Shown in pieces: positions 43,172 to 50,580 of a stretch of DNA of 64,000 nucleotides (position 1 is the first letter of the stretch; every line of letters begins with the position of its first letter). The notes beneath the pieces are model-generated. The model saw nothing but the letters and a program-made list of their open reading frames with translations. It was not told the DNA's origin and did not search any database. The translations under genes and the position numbers were made by a program. The stretch covers positions 1 through 64,000 of the forward strand of contig NZ_BQHO01000007.1 in assembly GCF_021601385.1 (NCBI RefSeq). Direction: 5' to 3'. The stretch comes from Pseudomonas parasichuanensis. GTDB lineage: Bacteria > Pseudomonadota > Gammaproteobacteria > Pseudomonadales > Pseudomonadaceae.

Positions 43172-43387
43172 ATGAGAAGACTTAAGCGTGATCCGTTGGA
43201 AAGAGCATATTCACGTGGCTACCAGTATGGGGTCACCGGCAAATCCCGCGAACTTTGCCCATTTACTCTACCTTCCGTACGTCAAGCCTGGATCAACGGC
43301 TGGCGCGAAGGGCGCGGCGATAACTGGGACGGCATGACCGGCACCGCTGGCATCCATAGACTCAACGAAAATCACGCCGTTGGCTGA
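43172..43387 (+). CDS. rmf: Ribosome modulation factor
   Basis: A 71-aa basic protein that dimerises 70S ribosomes into inactive 100S particles in stationary phase. Family hallmarks are visible: MRRLKRDPLERAYSRGYQYGVTGKSRELCPF followed by RQAWINGWREGRGDNWDGMTG. It has a GAGGG ribosome binding site and a structured leader, and is followed by a strong terminator. Confidence 0.97.
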   Translation: MRRLKRDPLERAYSRGYQYGVTGKSRELCPFTLPSVRQAWINGWREGRGDNWDGMTGTAGIHRLNENHAVG

Positions 43388-43448
43388 TCGAGGACACTGA
43401 ATTCGAGTTACCATGCGCGCCCCATCCGGGCGGCGGGCTACGGCCCAG

Positions 43449-43474
43449 GGGGCCCCATGCGGGGCCCCTTTTTT
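43449..43474 (+). terminator. Rho-independent terminator of rmf
   Basis: GGGGCCCC (43449-43456), loop ATGC, GGGGCCCC (43461-43468), then TTTTTT. This is a textbook intrinsic terminator for rmf. It ends 9 nt before the pyrD stop codon on the other strand. Confidence 0.92.
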
Positions 43475-43482
43475 ATGGCCGC

Positions 43483-44508
43483 TTATTGCCGAGGCATGGC
43501 CGCGATAGCATCCACCGCCTCGCGGATCAGCGCCGGGCCCTTATAGATGAAGCCCGAGTAAATCTGCACCAGGCTGGCACCGGCGGCGATCTTCTCCGCG
43601 GCGTGACGGCCCTCGGTAATACCACCGGCCGCAATGATCGGCAGCTTGCCACCCAGCTCACCCGCCAGCACTTTCACCGTGTGGGTGCTCTTCTCCAGCA
43701 CTGGTGCGCCCGACAGGCCGCCCGCCTCGCCACCGAACGGCAGCCCTTCGACACCCTCACGGCCCAGGGTGGTGTTGGTGGCGATCACCGCGTCCATCCC
43801 CGACTCCATCAGCGCAGCAGCCACCAGGGCGGTTTCTTCATCGCTCATGTCCGGGGCGATCTTGATCGCCAGTGGCACGCGCTTGCCATTGCTCACCGCC
43901 AGCTGCTCGCGGCGCTCGGCCAGGGCATCGAGCAGTTGCTTGAGCGAGTCACCGAACTGCAGCGAGCGCAGGCCCGGGGTGTTTGGCGAGCTGACGTTGA
44001 CGGTGATGTAGCTGGCGTCGTTGTAGACCTTCTCCAGGCAGATCAGGTAATCGTCCTGGGCCCGCTCGACCGGGGTGTCGAAGTTCTTGCCGATGTTGAT
44101 GCCCAGCACGCCGGTGTAGCGTGCGGCCCGCACCCGCGCCAGCAGATGGTCGACGCCCAGGTTGTTGAAGCCCATGCGGTTGATGATCGCGCAAGCTTGC
44201 GGCAGGCGGAACAGGCGTGGCTTGGGGTTGCCCGGCTGTGGGCGCGGGGTGATGGTGCCGATTTCGACGAAACCGAAGCCCAGCTGGGCGAAACCGTCGA
44301 TGGCCGCGCCGTTCTTGTCCAGGCCAGCGGCCAGTCCCACCGGGTTGGCGAAGTTCAAGCCCATGACGCTCACCGGCAGCGCCGCTGGCTGCTTGCACAG
44401 CAAGCCGTTGAGACCAAGCCGGCCACCGGCACCGATCAGGTCCAGCGACAGGTCGTGGGAGGTTTCCGGGGAGAGCTTGAACAGCAGCTGGCGGGCCAGG
44501 GTATACAT
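43483..44508 (-). CDS. pyrD: Dihydroorotate dehydrogenase (quinone), class 2
   Basis: Membrane-associated flavoenzyme of pyrimidine synthesis. It is 341 aa from the ATG at 44508 ([22 protein letters not shown], the amphipathic quinone-binding start). FMN-site motifs are [32 protein letters not shown], the catalytic Ser region [11 protein letters not shown], and [16 protein letters not shown]. The frame continues to 44577 without family match. It is convergent with rmf and divergent from nasS. Confidence 0.96.
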   Translation of the reverse strand: MYTLARQLLFKLSPETSHDLSLDLIGAGGRLGLNGLLCKQPAALPVSVMGLNFANPVGLAAGLDKNGAAIDGFAQLGFGFVEIGTITPRPQPGNPKPRLFRLPQACAIINRMGFNNLGVDHLLARVRAARYTGVLGINIGKNFDTPVERAQDDYLICLEKVYNDASYITVNVSSPNTPGLRSLQFGDSLKQLLDALAERREQLAVSNGKRVPLAIKIAPDMSDEETALVAAALMESGMDAVIATNTTLGREGVEGLPFGGEAGGLSGAPVLEKSTHTVKVLAGELGGKLPIIAAGGITEGRHAAEKIAAGASLVQIYSGFIYKGPALIREAVDAIAAMPRQ

Positions 44509-44635
44509 GGGCGGGCGGACTCGCGGTGTGTGAGGGGTGCGATTATAGCCAGCGCATCGCCGGGGCGACAGGGCCATGGCACATGGGTTGCTTCAACAAC
44601 CCCATGCAGCCCCCGCAGAACGCCCGAGGATCCAC

Positions 44636-45850
44636 GTGAATACAGCTTTCCCGACATCGCCACTGGCCTGGGTCAACGGCAGCGACGCGCCAGAAAAAAA
44701 CAGCCTGAACATCGGTTTCATGGCCCTGAGCGATTGCGCCTCGGTGGTGGTCGCCGCCACCCAGGGCTTTGCCCAGCAACAGGGCCTGACCCTCAACCTG
44801 CAGCGCCAGGCGTCCTGGGCCGGGCTGCGTGACAGGCTGGTCAGCGGCGAACTGGACGCCGCGCACTGTTTGTATGGCCTGGTCTACGCCGTGCAGTTGG
44901 GCGTGGGCGGCGGGCCCGCCAATGACATGGCAGTGCTCATGGGCCTGAACCAGAACGCCCAGGCCATCAACCTGTCCGCGGCCCTGCAACGCAAGGGCGT
45001 GACCAACCCCGAGGCACTGGCGCGGCTGGCGCACCAGGGCGGTGCGCGCCTGACCTTCGCCCAGACCTTCCCCACCGGCACCCACGCCATGTGGCTGTAT
45101 TACTGGCTGGCCAGCCAGGGCATCCACCCGCTGCATGACGTCAACAGCGTGGTGGTGCCGCCGGCCCAGATGGTCGCCCACCTGCAGGCCGGGCGCATCG
45201 ATGGTTTTTGTGTCGGCGAGCCGTGGTCGGCCGAGGCCATCACCCAAGGCCAGGGGTTCACCCTCGCCACCAGCCAGTCGATCTGGCCGGACCACCCGGA
45301 AAAGGTCCTGGCCTGCGCGCGCAGTTTCGCCGAGCAATACCCCAACAGCGCACGCGCGCTGATCAAGGCGATCCTCGCCGCCAGCCGCTTCATCGAAAGC
45401 AGCACCGAGAACCGTCGTGGCGCCGCGCAATTGCTCAGTGGCAGCGCCTATCTGGACACCCCGGCCAGCAGCATCGAGCCACGCCTGCTGGGCGATTACC
45501 AGGACGGCCTGGGCAACCGCTGGCAAGACCGCCATGCCCTGCGCCTGTTCGACCAGGGGCGGGCCAACCTGCCCTACCTGTCCGACGGCATGTGGTTCAT
45601 GACCCAGTTCCGCCGCTGGGGCATCCTGCGTGACGACCCGGACTACCTCGCCGTGGCACGCCAGGTCCAGCAGCTGGCGCTGTACCGCGAGGCCGCCGAC
45701 GCACTGGGCGTGCCCTGCGCCGACCTGCCGATGCGCAGCAGCCAGCTGATCGACGGCAGCCGCTGGGACGGCAGCGATCCGCATGGCTACGCGCGCAGCT
45801 TCAAGCTGCACGCCCTGGACGCGGCGCCCGACGCCCGCGTCGGTCTGTGA
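44636..45850 (+). CDS. nasS: Nitrate-binding sensor protein NasS (NrtA/TauA-like)
   Basis: A 404-aa protein related to the periplasmic nitrate-binding protein NrtA but without a signal peptide, so it is cytoplasmic as expected for NasS. NasS holds NasT inactive until nitrate or nitrite binds. Family segments are LNIGFMALSDCASVVVAATQGFAQQQGL, SGELDAAHCLYGLVYAVQLGVGG, TFPTGTHAMWLYYWLASQGIHP and IDGFCVGEPWSAEA. I prefer the GTG at 44636 with GAGGA upstream; an in-frame ATG at 44576 lacks one. NasT follows after 10 nt. Confidence 0.88.
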   Translation: MNTAFPTSPLAWVNGSDAPEKNSLNIGFMALSDCASVVVAATQGFAQQQGLTLNLQRQASWAGLRDRLVSGELDAAHCLYGLVYAVQLGVGGGPANDMAVLMGLNQNAQAINLSAALQRKGVTNPEALARLAHQGGARLTFAQTFPTGTHAMWLYYWLASQGIHPLHDVNSVVVPPAQMVAHLQAGRIDGFCVGEPWSAEAITQGQGFTLATSQSIWPDHPEKVLACARSFAEQYPNSARALIKAILAASRFIESSTENRRGAAQLLSGSAYLDTPASSIEPRLLGDYQDGLGNRWQDRHALRLFDQGRANLPYLSDGMWFMTQFRRWGILRDDPDYLAVARQVQQLALYREAADALGVPCADLPMRSSQLIDGSRWDGSDPHGYARSFKLHALDAAPDARVGL

Positions 45851-45860
45851 GGAGCCGACC

Positions 45861-46436
45861 ATGCTGCGCATCCTGCTGATCGACGACACTGAAAAGAAAG
45901 TCGGCCGCCTCAAGGCCGCATTGGTCGAGGCTGGCTTCGAGGTGATCGAAGCCCCTGGCCTGACCATCGACCTGCCGGCCTGCGTCGAAACGGTGCGCCC
46001 GGACGTGGTACTGATCGATACCGAGTCACCGGGCCGTGATGTGATGGAGCAAGTGGTGCTGGTCAGCCGCGACCGGCCCCGCCCCATCGTGCTGTTCACT
46101 GACGAACACGACCCGGGGGTGATGCGCCAGGCGATCCAGGCCGGGGTCAGCGCCTACATCGTCGAAGGCATCCATACCGCGCGCCTGCAGCCGATCCTCG
46201 ACGTGGCCATGGCCCGCTTCGAAAGCGACCAGGCGCTCAAGGCCCAGCTGCTGGCCCGCGACCTGCAATTGGCCGAGCGCAAGCGTATCGAGCAGGCCAA
46301 GGGCTTGCTGATGAAGATGAAGGATTGCAACGAAGAGCAGGCCTACACCCTGATGCGGCGCCAGGCCATGAGCCGCCAGCAGAAGCTGATCCAGGTGGCC
46401 GAACAGATCATCGCCATGTCGGAGATGCTTGGCTGA
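45861..46436 (+). CDS. nasT: Nitrate-responsive antiterminator NasT (REC-ANTAR)
   Basis: A 191-aa two-domain protein: a receiver-like domain (MLRILLIDDTEKKVGRLKAALVEAG, DVVLIDTESPGRD) and a C-terminal ANTAR RNA-binding domain (about 130-188; LAERKRIEQAKGLLMKMKDCNEEQAYTLMRRQAMSRQQKL). ANTAR proteins bind paired hexaloop hairpins in leader RNA and stop terminator formation. Exactly such a leader lies downstream (46645-46728). It is co-transcribed with nasS and has GAGGAG before its ATG. Confidence 0.93.
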   Translation: MLRILLIDDTEKKVGRLKAALVEAGFEVIEAPGLTIDLPACVETVRPDVVLIDTESPGRDVMEQVVLVSRDRPRPIVLFTDEHDPGVMRQAIQAGVSAYIVEGIHTARLQPILDVAMARFESDQALKAQLLARDLQLAERKRIEQAKGLLMKMKDCNEEQAYTLMRRQAMSRQQKLIQVAEQIIAMSEMLG

Positions 46437-46452
46437 AACCCCATTTTTCAAC

Positions 46453-46586
46453 TGCAGGAGCGGCCTTGTGCCGCGGATGGGGTGTGCGTAGCGCCCCCAG
46501 AATGTAGTGGCTCTTGCACCTATCGCTGGGGCCGCTGCGCGCCCCTTTCCGGCCGGTCCGGCGCCCCGGCAAGGCCGCTCCTACAG
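46453..46586. repeat. REP pair with hybrid right arm upstream of the nitrate operon
   Basis: The left arm is GCAGGAGCGGCCTTGTGCCGCGG. The right arm is CTTTCCGGCCGGTCCGGCGCCCCGGCAAGGCCGCTCCTACAG, carrying the same altered core seen at 9480-9525. It lies between nasT and the sigma-54 promoter, so it may end nasST transcription. Confidence 0.8.
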
Positions 46587-46614
46587 AAATCGATGCCTGA
46601 GCCGGCAAGTAATC

Positions 46615-46631
46615 TTGGCCCGGCTCTTGCT
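46615..46631 (+). promoter_or_regulatory. Sigma-54 promoter of the nitrate transport operon
   Basis: TTGGCCCGGCTCTTGCT fits the -24/-12 consensus (TGGC-N8-TTGC), with GG at 46617-46618 and GC at 46629-46630 exactly ten bases apart. Transcription would start near 46642, just before the leader hairpins. NtrC activation under nitrogen limitation is expected; a possible half site TGCACC lies at 46515. Confidence 0.8.
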
Positions 46632-46644
46632 CAGTGAATCACCA

Positions 46645-46728
46645 GGTAGCCAACGGCGGTTGCCAAGATACCCCGACAAAGACGTCGCTCCCCCTCCACG
46701 CCAGTGGACCGGGCAGCGGCGTCTTTTT
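46645..46728 (+). promoter_or_regulatory. NasT (ANTAR) antiterminator leader: two hexaloop hairpins and an intrinsic terminator
   Basis: P1 is GGTAGCC-AACGGC-GGTTGCC (46645-46664). P2 is CGAC-AAAGAC-GTCG (46674-46687). Both six-base loops have A at position 1 and G at position 4, the ANTAR recognition rule. The terminator stem AAAGACGTCGCT (46678-46689) with AGCGGCGTCTTT (46715-46726), followed by a T run, uses the same bases as P2, so P2 and terminator exclude each other. NasT binding to P1-P2 should therefore allow read-through into the transporter gene. Confidence 0.88.
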
Positions 46729-46767
46729 CGTTTCCGCCCCTGTGTTGCACGCCGATCGAGGTGTTCG

Positions 46768-47979
46768 ATGAATACGAGCTTCTGGAAATCCGGGCATGTG
46801 CCCACCCTGTTCGCTGCCTTCCTGTATTTCGACCTGAGCTTCATGGTCTGGTACCTGCTCGGCCCCATGGCGGTGCAGATCGCCACCGACCTGCAACTGA
46901 GCGCCCAGCAACGGGGCCTGATGGTCGCTACACCCATCCTCGCCGGTGCCCTGCTGCGCTTCGCCATGGGCCTGCTGGTCGATCGCCTGTCGCCCAAGAC
47001 CGCCGGCCTGATCGGCCAGGTGGTGGTGATCGTCGCCCTGGCCTGCGCCTGGCACCTGGGCGTGCACAGCTTCGAGCAGGTGCTGCTGCTGGGCGTTTTC
47101 CTCGGCGTTGCCGGCGCCTCGTTCGCCGTTTCGCTGCCCCTGGCGTCGCAGTGGTACCCACCCCAGCATCAGGGCAAGGCCATGGGCATCGCCGGCGCCG
47201 GCAACTCCGGCACCGTGTTCGCCGCGCTGCTGGCGCCGGTGCTGGCGGCGGCCTACGGCTGGAACAACGTGTTCGGTTTCGCCCTGCTGCCACTGTTGCT
47301 GACCCTGGTGCTGTTCGCCCTGCTGGCCCGCAACGCACCCGAGCGGCCAAAACCCAAGGCCATGGCCGATTACCTCAAAGCGCTGGGTGACCGTGACAGC
47401 TGGTGGTTCATGTTCTTCTACAGCGTCACCTTCGGCGGCTTCATCGGCCTGGCCAGCACCCTGCCCGGCTACTTCAACGACCAGTACGGCCTGAGCCCGG
47501 TGACCGCCGGCTACTACACCGCCGCTTGCGTGTTCGCCGGCAGCCTGATGCGCCCGCTGGGCGGCGCCCTGGCCGACCGCTTCGGCGGCATCCGCACCCT
47601 GCTGGGCATGTACAGCGTGGCGGCGGTGTGCATCGCCGCCGTCGGCTTCAACCTGCCCAGCGCCGCAGCGGCACTGGCCCTGTTCGTCAGCGCCATGCTC
47701 GGGTTGGGTGCCGGCAATGGCGCGGTGTTCCAGCTGGTGCCGCAGCGCTTTCGCCAGGAGATCGGGGTGATGACCGGGCTGATCGGCATGGCCGGTGGCA
47801 TCGGTGGCTTCCTGCTGGCCGCAGGCCTGGGCACCGTCAAGCAACACACCGGTGACTACCAGATGGGCCTGTGGCTGTTCGCCAGCCTTGGCCTGCTGGC
47901 CTGGTTCGGCCTGCACGGCGTCAAGCAGCGCTGGCGCACCACCTGGGGTTCGGCGGCCGTCACTGCGGCACGGGTCTGA
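46768..47979 (+). CDS. nasA: Nitrate/nitrite transporter (MFS, NarK/NasA type)
   Basis: A 403-aa, 12-helix major facilitator of the nitrate-nitrite porter family, beginning MNTSFWKSGHVPTLFAAFLYFDLSFMVW. The nitrate signature glycines appear in GVAGASFAVSLPLASQWYPPQHQGKAMGIAGAGNSGT and LGLGAGNGAVFQLVPQRF. The ATG at 46768 has GAGGTG upstream; the frame is open earlier through the leader and REP. It is the first gene behind the sigma-54/NasT leader and is followed 9 nt later by the kinase gene. Confidence 0.92.
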   Translation: MNTSFWKSGHVPTLFAAFLYFDLSFMVWYLLGPMAVQIATDLQLSAQQRGLMVATPILAGALLRFAMGLLVDRLSPKTAGLIGQVVVIVALACAWHLGVHSFEQVLLLGVFLGVAGASFAVSLPLASQWYPPQHQGKAMGIAGAGNSGTVFAALLAPVLAAAYGWNNVFGFALLPLLLTLVLFALLARNAPERPKPKAMADYLKALGDRDSWWFMFFYSVTFGGFIGLASTLPGYFNDQYGLSPVTAGYYTAACVFAGSLMRPLGGALADRFGGIRTLLGMYSVAAVCIAAVGFNLPSAAAALALFVSAMLGLGAGNGAVFQLVPQRFRQEIGVMTGLIGMAGGIGGFLLAAGLGTVKQHTGDYQMGLWLFASLGLLAWFGLHGVKQRWRTTWGSAAVTAARV

Positions 47980-47988
47980 GCACACACC

Positions 47989-49659
47989 ATGAGCCTGCAA
48001 CTGAGCTTTGCCCAGGCCTCTGCCACCGGCCCCCGCACAGAGAACCAGGACGCCCTGCGCCTGGTCACGCCGGCACCGGAACTGGCCGCCAGCAAGGGCT
48101 ACCTGTGCGCCCTCGCCGACGGTGTCAGCCAGTGCGCCGATGGCGGCCTGGCGGCCCGCGCCAGCCTGCAGGCCCTGGCCCTGGACTACTACGCCACGCC
48201 CGCCACCTGGGGCGTGGCCCAGGCCCTGGACCGGCTGTTGCTGGCCCAGAATCGCTGGCTGCGCGCCCAGGGCAACGGCCAGCCGCTGCTCACCACCCTC
48301 AGTGCCCTGGTGCTGCGCGGGCGTCGCTTCACCCTCGCCCACGTCGGCGATTGCCGTGTCTATCGTTGGCATGACGGCCAGTTGCACTGCCTGAGCGAAG
48401 ACCACGTCTGGGACCAGCCCGGCATGCAGCATGTGCTCAAGCGCGCGCTGGGCCTTGACCAGCACCTGCTGGTCGATTACCTGGATGGCGAGCTGCACCA
48501 GGGCGAACGGTTCCTGCTGCTCAGCGATGGCGTGTGGGCCAGCCTCGGCGACCAGCGTATCCAGGCTATCCTGCGCGAACACCCCGACCTGCAGGATGCC
48601 GTCGACACCCTGGTGGCTACCGCCCACCACAGCGGCAGCCAGGACAATGCCAGCGCCATGCTGATCAGCGTCGACGAACTGGGCGCCGCGAACCTCGGCG
48701 ATACCTTGGCCCAGCTCCAGCAGTGGCCGCTGCCCGGCCCGTTGCGGGACGGGCAGACCCTCGATGGCTGGCGGCTTGACGGGCTGCTGGCGCAGAGCCG
48801 GCAATCGCTGCTGTACCGGGTACGTGATGCCCTCGGTCAGGCCTGGCTACTCAAGACCCTGCCACAGGCCCGCGATCAAGAGCCCGGGGCTGCCCAGGCC
48901 TTGCTGCTGGAGGAATGGTTCCTGCGCCGGGTCGCCGGCCGCCACTTCCCCGAGGTGCATCCGGCCAGCCAGCGCCAGCATCTGTATTACCTGATGCGTG
49001 AGTACCCCGGCAGGACCCTCGCTGCCTTGCTCAAGCAAGACGGCCCGCTGCCCCTGCCGCAGTGGCTGGAACTGGCGCGCCAGCTGCTGCAGGCGGTCGG
49101 CGTGCTGCATCGGCGCAACCTGCTGCACCGCGACATCAAGCCGGAAAACCTGCACCTGGGCAGCGACGGCCAACTGCGTTTGCTGGACTTTGGCCTGGCC
49201 TATTGCCCGGGGCTATCTGAAGACCAGCCGCACAGCCTGCCCGGAACGCCGTCCTACATCGCCCCCGAGGCGTTCGACGGCCAACCGCCAAGCGCGCGCC
49301 AAGACCTCTACGCCGTGGGCGTCACGCTCTATCACCTGCTCACCGGCCACTACCCCTACGGTGAAGTCGAAGCATTCCAGCGTCCGCGCTTCACCGCGCT
49401 GATCAACCCCGGCCGCTACCGGCCCGACCTGCCCGAATGGTTGCAACGCAACCTGGAGCAGGCACTGGCCAGCGACCCGGCCCAACGCTTCGAGACCGCC
49501 GAGCAATGGCTGCTGCTGCTCGAACGCGGCGACCGCCAGGCGCTGCCTGACCGCCCTAGCCCACTGCTGGAGCGCGAACCCCTGAAGGTCTGGCGCTGCC
49601 TGGCGCTGCTGTCCCTGCTGTTCAACCTGATCCTGCTGTTCGCCCTGCTCAAGGGTTGA
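47989..49659 (+). CDS. PP2C-type phosphatase fused to a Ser/Thr protein kinase
   Basis: A 556-aa bifunctional signalling protein. The N-terminal PP2C domain (about 1-235) keeps its metal-binding motifs (RTENQDAL, ALADGVSQCADGG, HVGDCRVYR, LLSDGVW, SQDNASAM). The Hanks-type kinase domain (about 255-520) has Lys in AWLLKTL, HRDIKPENL, DFGLA and GTPSYIAPEA; its Gly-rich loop is degenerate. A hydrophobic C-terminal helix (LALLSLLFNLILLFALLKG) anchors it. It lies between the nitrate transporter and cobA, so phospho-control of nitrate uptake is a reasonable inference. Confidence 0.92.
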   Translation: MSLQLSFAQASATGPRTENQDALRLVTPAPELAASKGYLCALADGVSQCADGGLAARASLQALALDYYATPATWGVAQALDRLLLAQNRWLRAQGNGQPLLTTLSALVLRGRRFTLAHVGDCRVYRWHDGQLHCLSEDHVWDQPGMQHVLKRALGLDQHLLVDYLDGELHQGERFLLLSDGVWASLGDQRIQAILREHPDLQDAVDTLVATAHHSGSQDNASAMLISVDELGAANLGDTLAQLQQWPLPGPLRDGQTLDGWRLDGLLAQSRQSLLYRVRDALGQAWLLKTLPQARDQEPGAAQALLLEEWFLRRVAGRHFPEVHPASQRQHLYYLMREYPGRTLAALLKQDGPLPLPQWLELARQLLQAVGVLHRRNLLHRDIKPENLHLGSDGQLRLLDFGLAYCPGLSEDQPHSLPGTPSYIAPEAFDGQPPSARQDLYAVGVTLYHLLTGHYPYGEVEAFQRPRFTALINPGRYRPDLPEWLQRNLEQALASDPAQRFETAEQWLLLLERGDRQALPDRPSPLLEREPLKVWRCLALLSLLFNLILLFALLKG

Positions 49660-49686
49660 GTGGCACCTGTCGACGAGGAACACCCG

Positions 49687-50448
49687 ATGAATGCGAAAGT
49701 CTGGTTGGTTGGTGCCGGCCCTGGCGACCCCGAACTGCTCACCCTCAAGGCTGTCCGTGCGCTGGGCCAGGCCCAGGTGGTGATGATCGACGATCTGGTC
49801 AACCCGGGCATATTGGCGCACTGCCCGCAGGCGCGGGTGATTGCCGTGGGCAAGCGCGGCGGCTGCCGCTCCACGCCCCAGGCCTTCATCCAGCGCCTGA
49901 TGCTGCGCCATGCCCGCCAGGGGCGTTGCGTGGTGCGGCTCAAGGGTGGCGACCCGTGCATCTTCGGTCGCGCCGGTGAAGAAGCGGCGTGGCTGCGCGG
50001 GCACGGCATCGAGGTGGAGGTGGTCAACGGCATCACCGCCGGCCTGGCCGGCGCCACCCAATGCGACATTCCGCTGACCCTGCGCGGCGTCAGCCGTGGC
50101 GTGACGCTGTTGACCGCGCACACCCAGGACGACAGCGAGCTTAACTGGCAGGCACTGGCCCAGGGCGGCACCACACTGGTGCTGTACATGGGCGTGGCGC
50201 GCCTGGAGCAGATTCGCCGTGGCCTGCTGCAAGGCGGAATGGCGCCCGGCACGCCAGTGGCGATGATCGAGAATGCGTCATTGCCGCAGCAGCGTGAATG
50301 CCGTAGCCATCTGGCGGCGCTGGAGGAGGATGCATTGGCGTTTGGCTTGCGCAGCCCGGCAATTTTGGTGATCGGTGAGGTTGTAGGAGCGGCCTCGTGC
50401 CGCGAAAGGGCCGCAGAGCGGCCCCAGCAATGGGTGCATCAACGCTGA
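49687..50448 (+). CDS. cobA: Uroporphyrinogen-III C-methyltransferase (SUMT)
   Basis: Makes precorrin-2 on the path to siroheme, the cofactor of nitrite and sulfite reductases, and to cobalamin. It is 253 aa from the ATG at 49687 (MNAKVWLVGAGPGDPELLTLKAVRAL). SUMT motifs are GKRGGCRSTPQ, RLKGGDPCIFGRAGEE, VEVVNGITAGLAGAT and TLVLYMGV. The final roughly 20 residues (GAASCRERAAERPQQWVHQR) are encoded by a REP element, so the C-terminus is an acquired extension. It lies 27 nt after the kinase gene. Confidence 0.93.
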   Translation: MNAKVWLVGAGPGDPELLTLKAVRALGQAQVVMIDDLVNPGILAHCPQARVIAVGKRGGCRSTPQAFIQRLMLRHARQGRCVVRLKGGDPCIFGRAGEEAAWLRGHGIEVEVVNGITAGLAGATQCDIPLTLRGVSRGVTLLTAHTQDDSELNWQALAQGGTTLVLYMGVARLEQIRRGLLQGGMAPGTPVAMIENASLPQQRECRSHLAALEEDALAFGLRSPAILVIGEVVGAASCRERAAERPQQWVHQR

Positions 50449-50500
50449 AATCCTGTGGCCGCCCTGCGGCCCTTTCGCGACACAAGGCCGCTCCTACAGA
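50383..50500. repeat. REP pair overlapping the 3' end of cobA
   Basis: GTAGGAGCGGCCTCGTGCCGCGAAAGGGCCGC and its inverted partner GCGGCCCTTTCGCGACACAAGGCCGCTCCTAC. The left arm lies within the cobA reading frame and supplies its stop region; the right arm is between cobA and oprF. It belongs to the same family as the pairs at 5904, 12583 and 59767. Confidence 0.88.
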
Positions 50501-50535
50501 AGCCGTGTCAAGCGTAATGGTAAATCCCAGGCAAA

Positions 50536-50562
50536 GAAAAACCCGGCCGAGGCCGGGTTTTT
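50536..50562. terminator. Bidirectional rho-independent terminator between cobA and oprF
   Basis: AAAACCCGGCC-GA-GGCCGGGTTTTT: a perfect GC stem flanked by A and T runs on both sides, so it can terminate oprF on the minus strand and the nitrate operon on the plus strand. Confidence 0.9.
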
Positions 50563-50580
50563 CGTGAAGCTTCAAACCAA

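Noticed and set aside
46639-48804. A 721-codon minus-strand open frame opposite nasA and the PP2C domain
   Set aside because: It runs through the leader and two genes with clear motifs on the plus strand; its composition is typical antisense Q/H/A/G.
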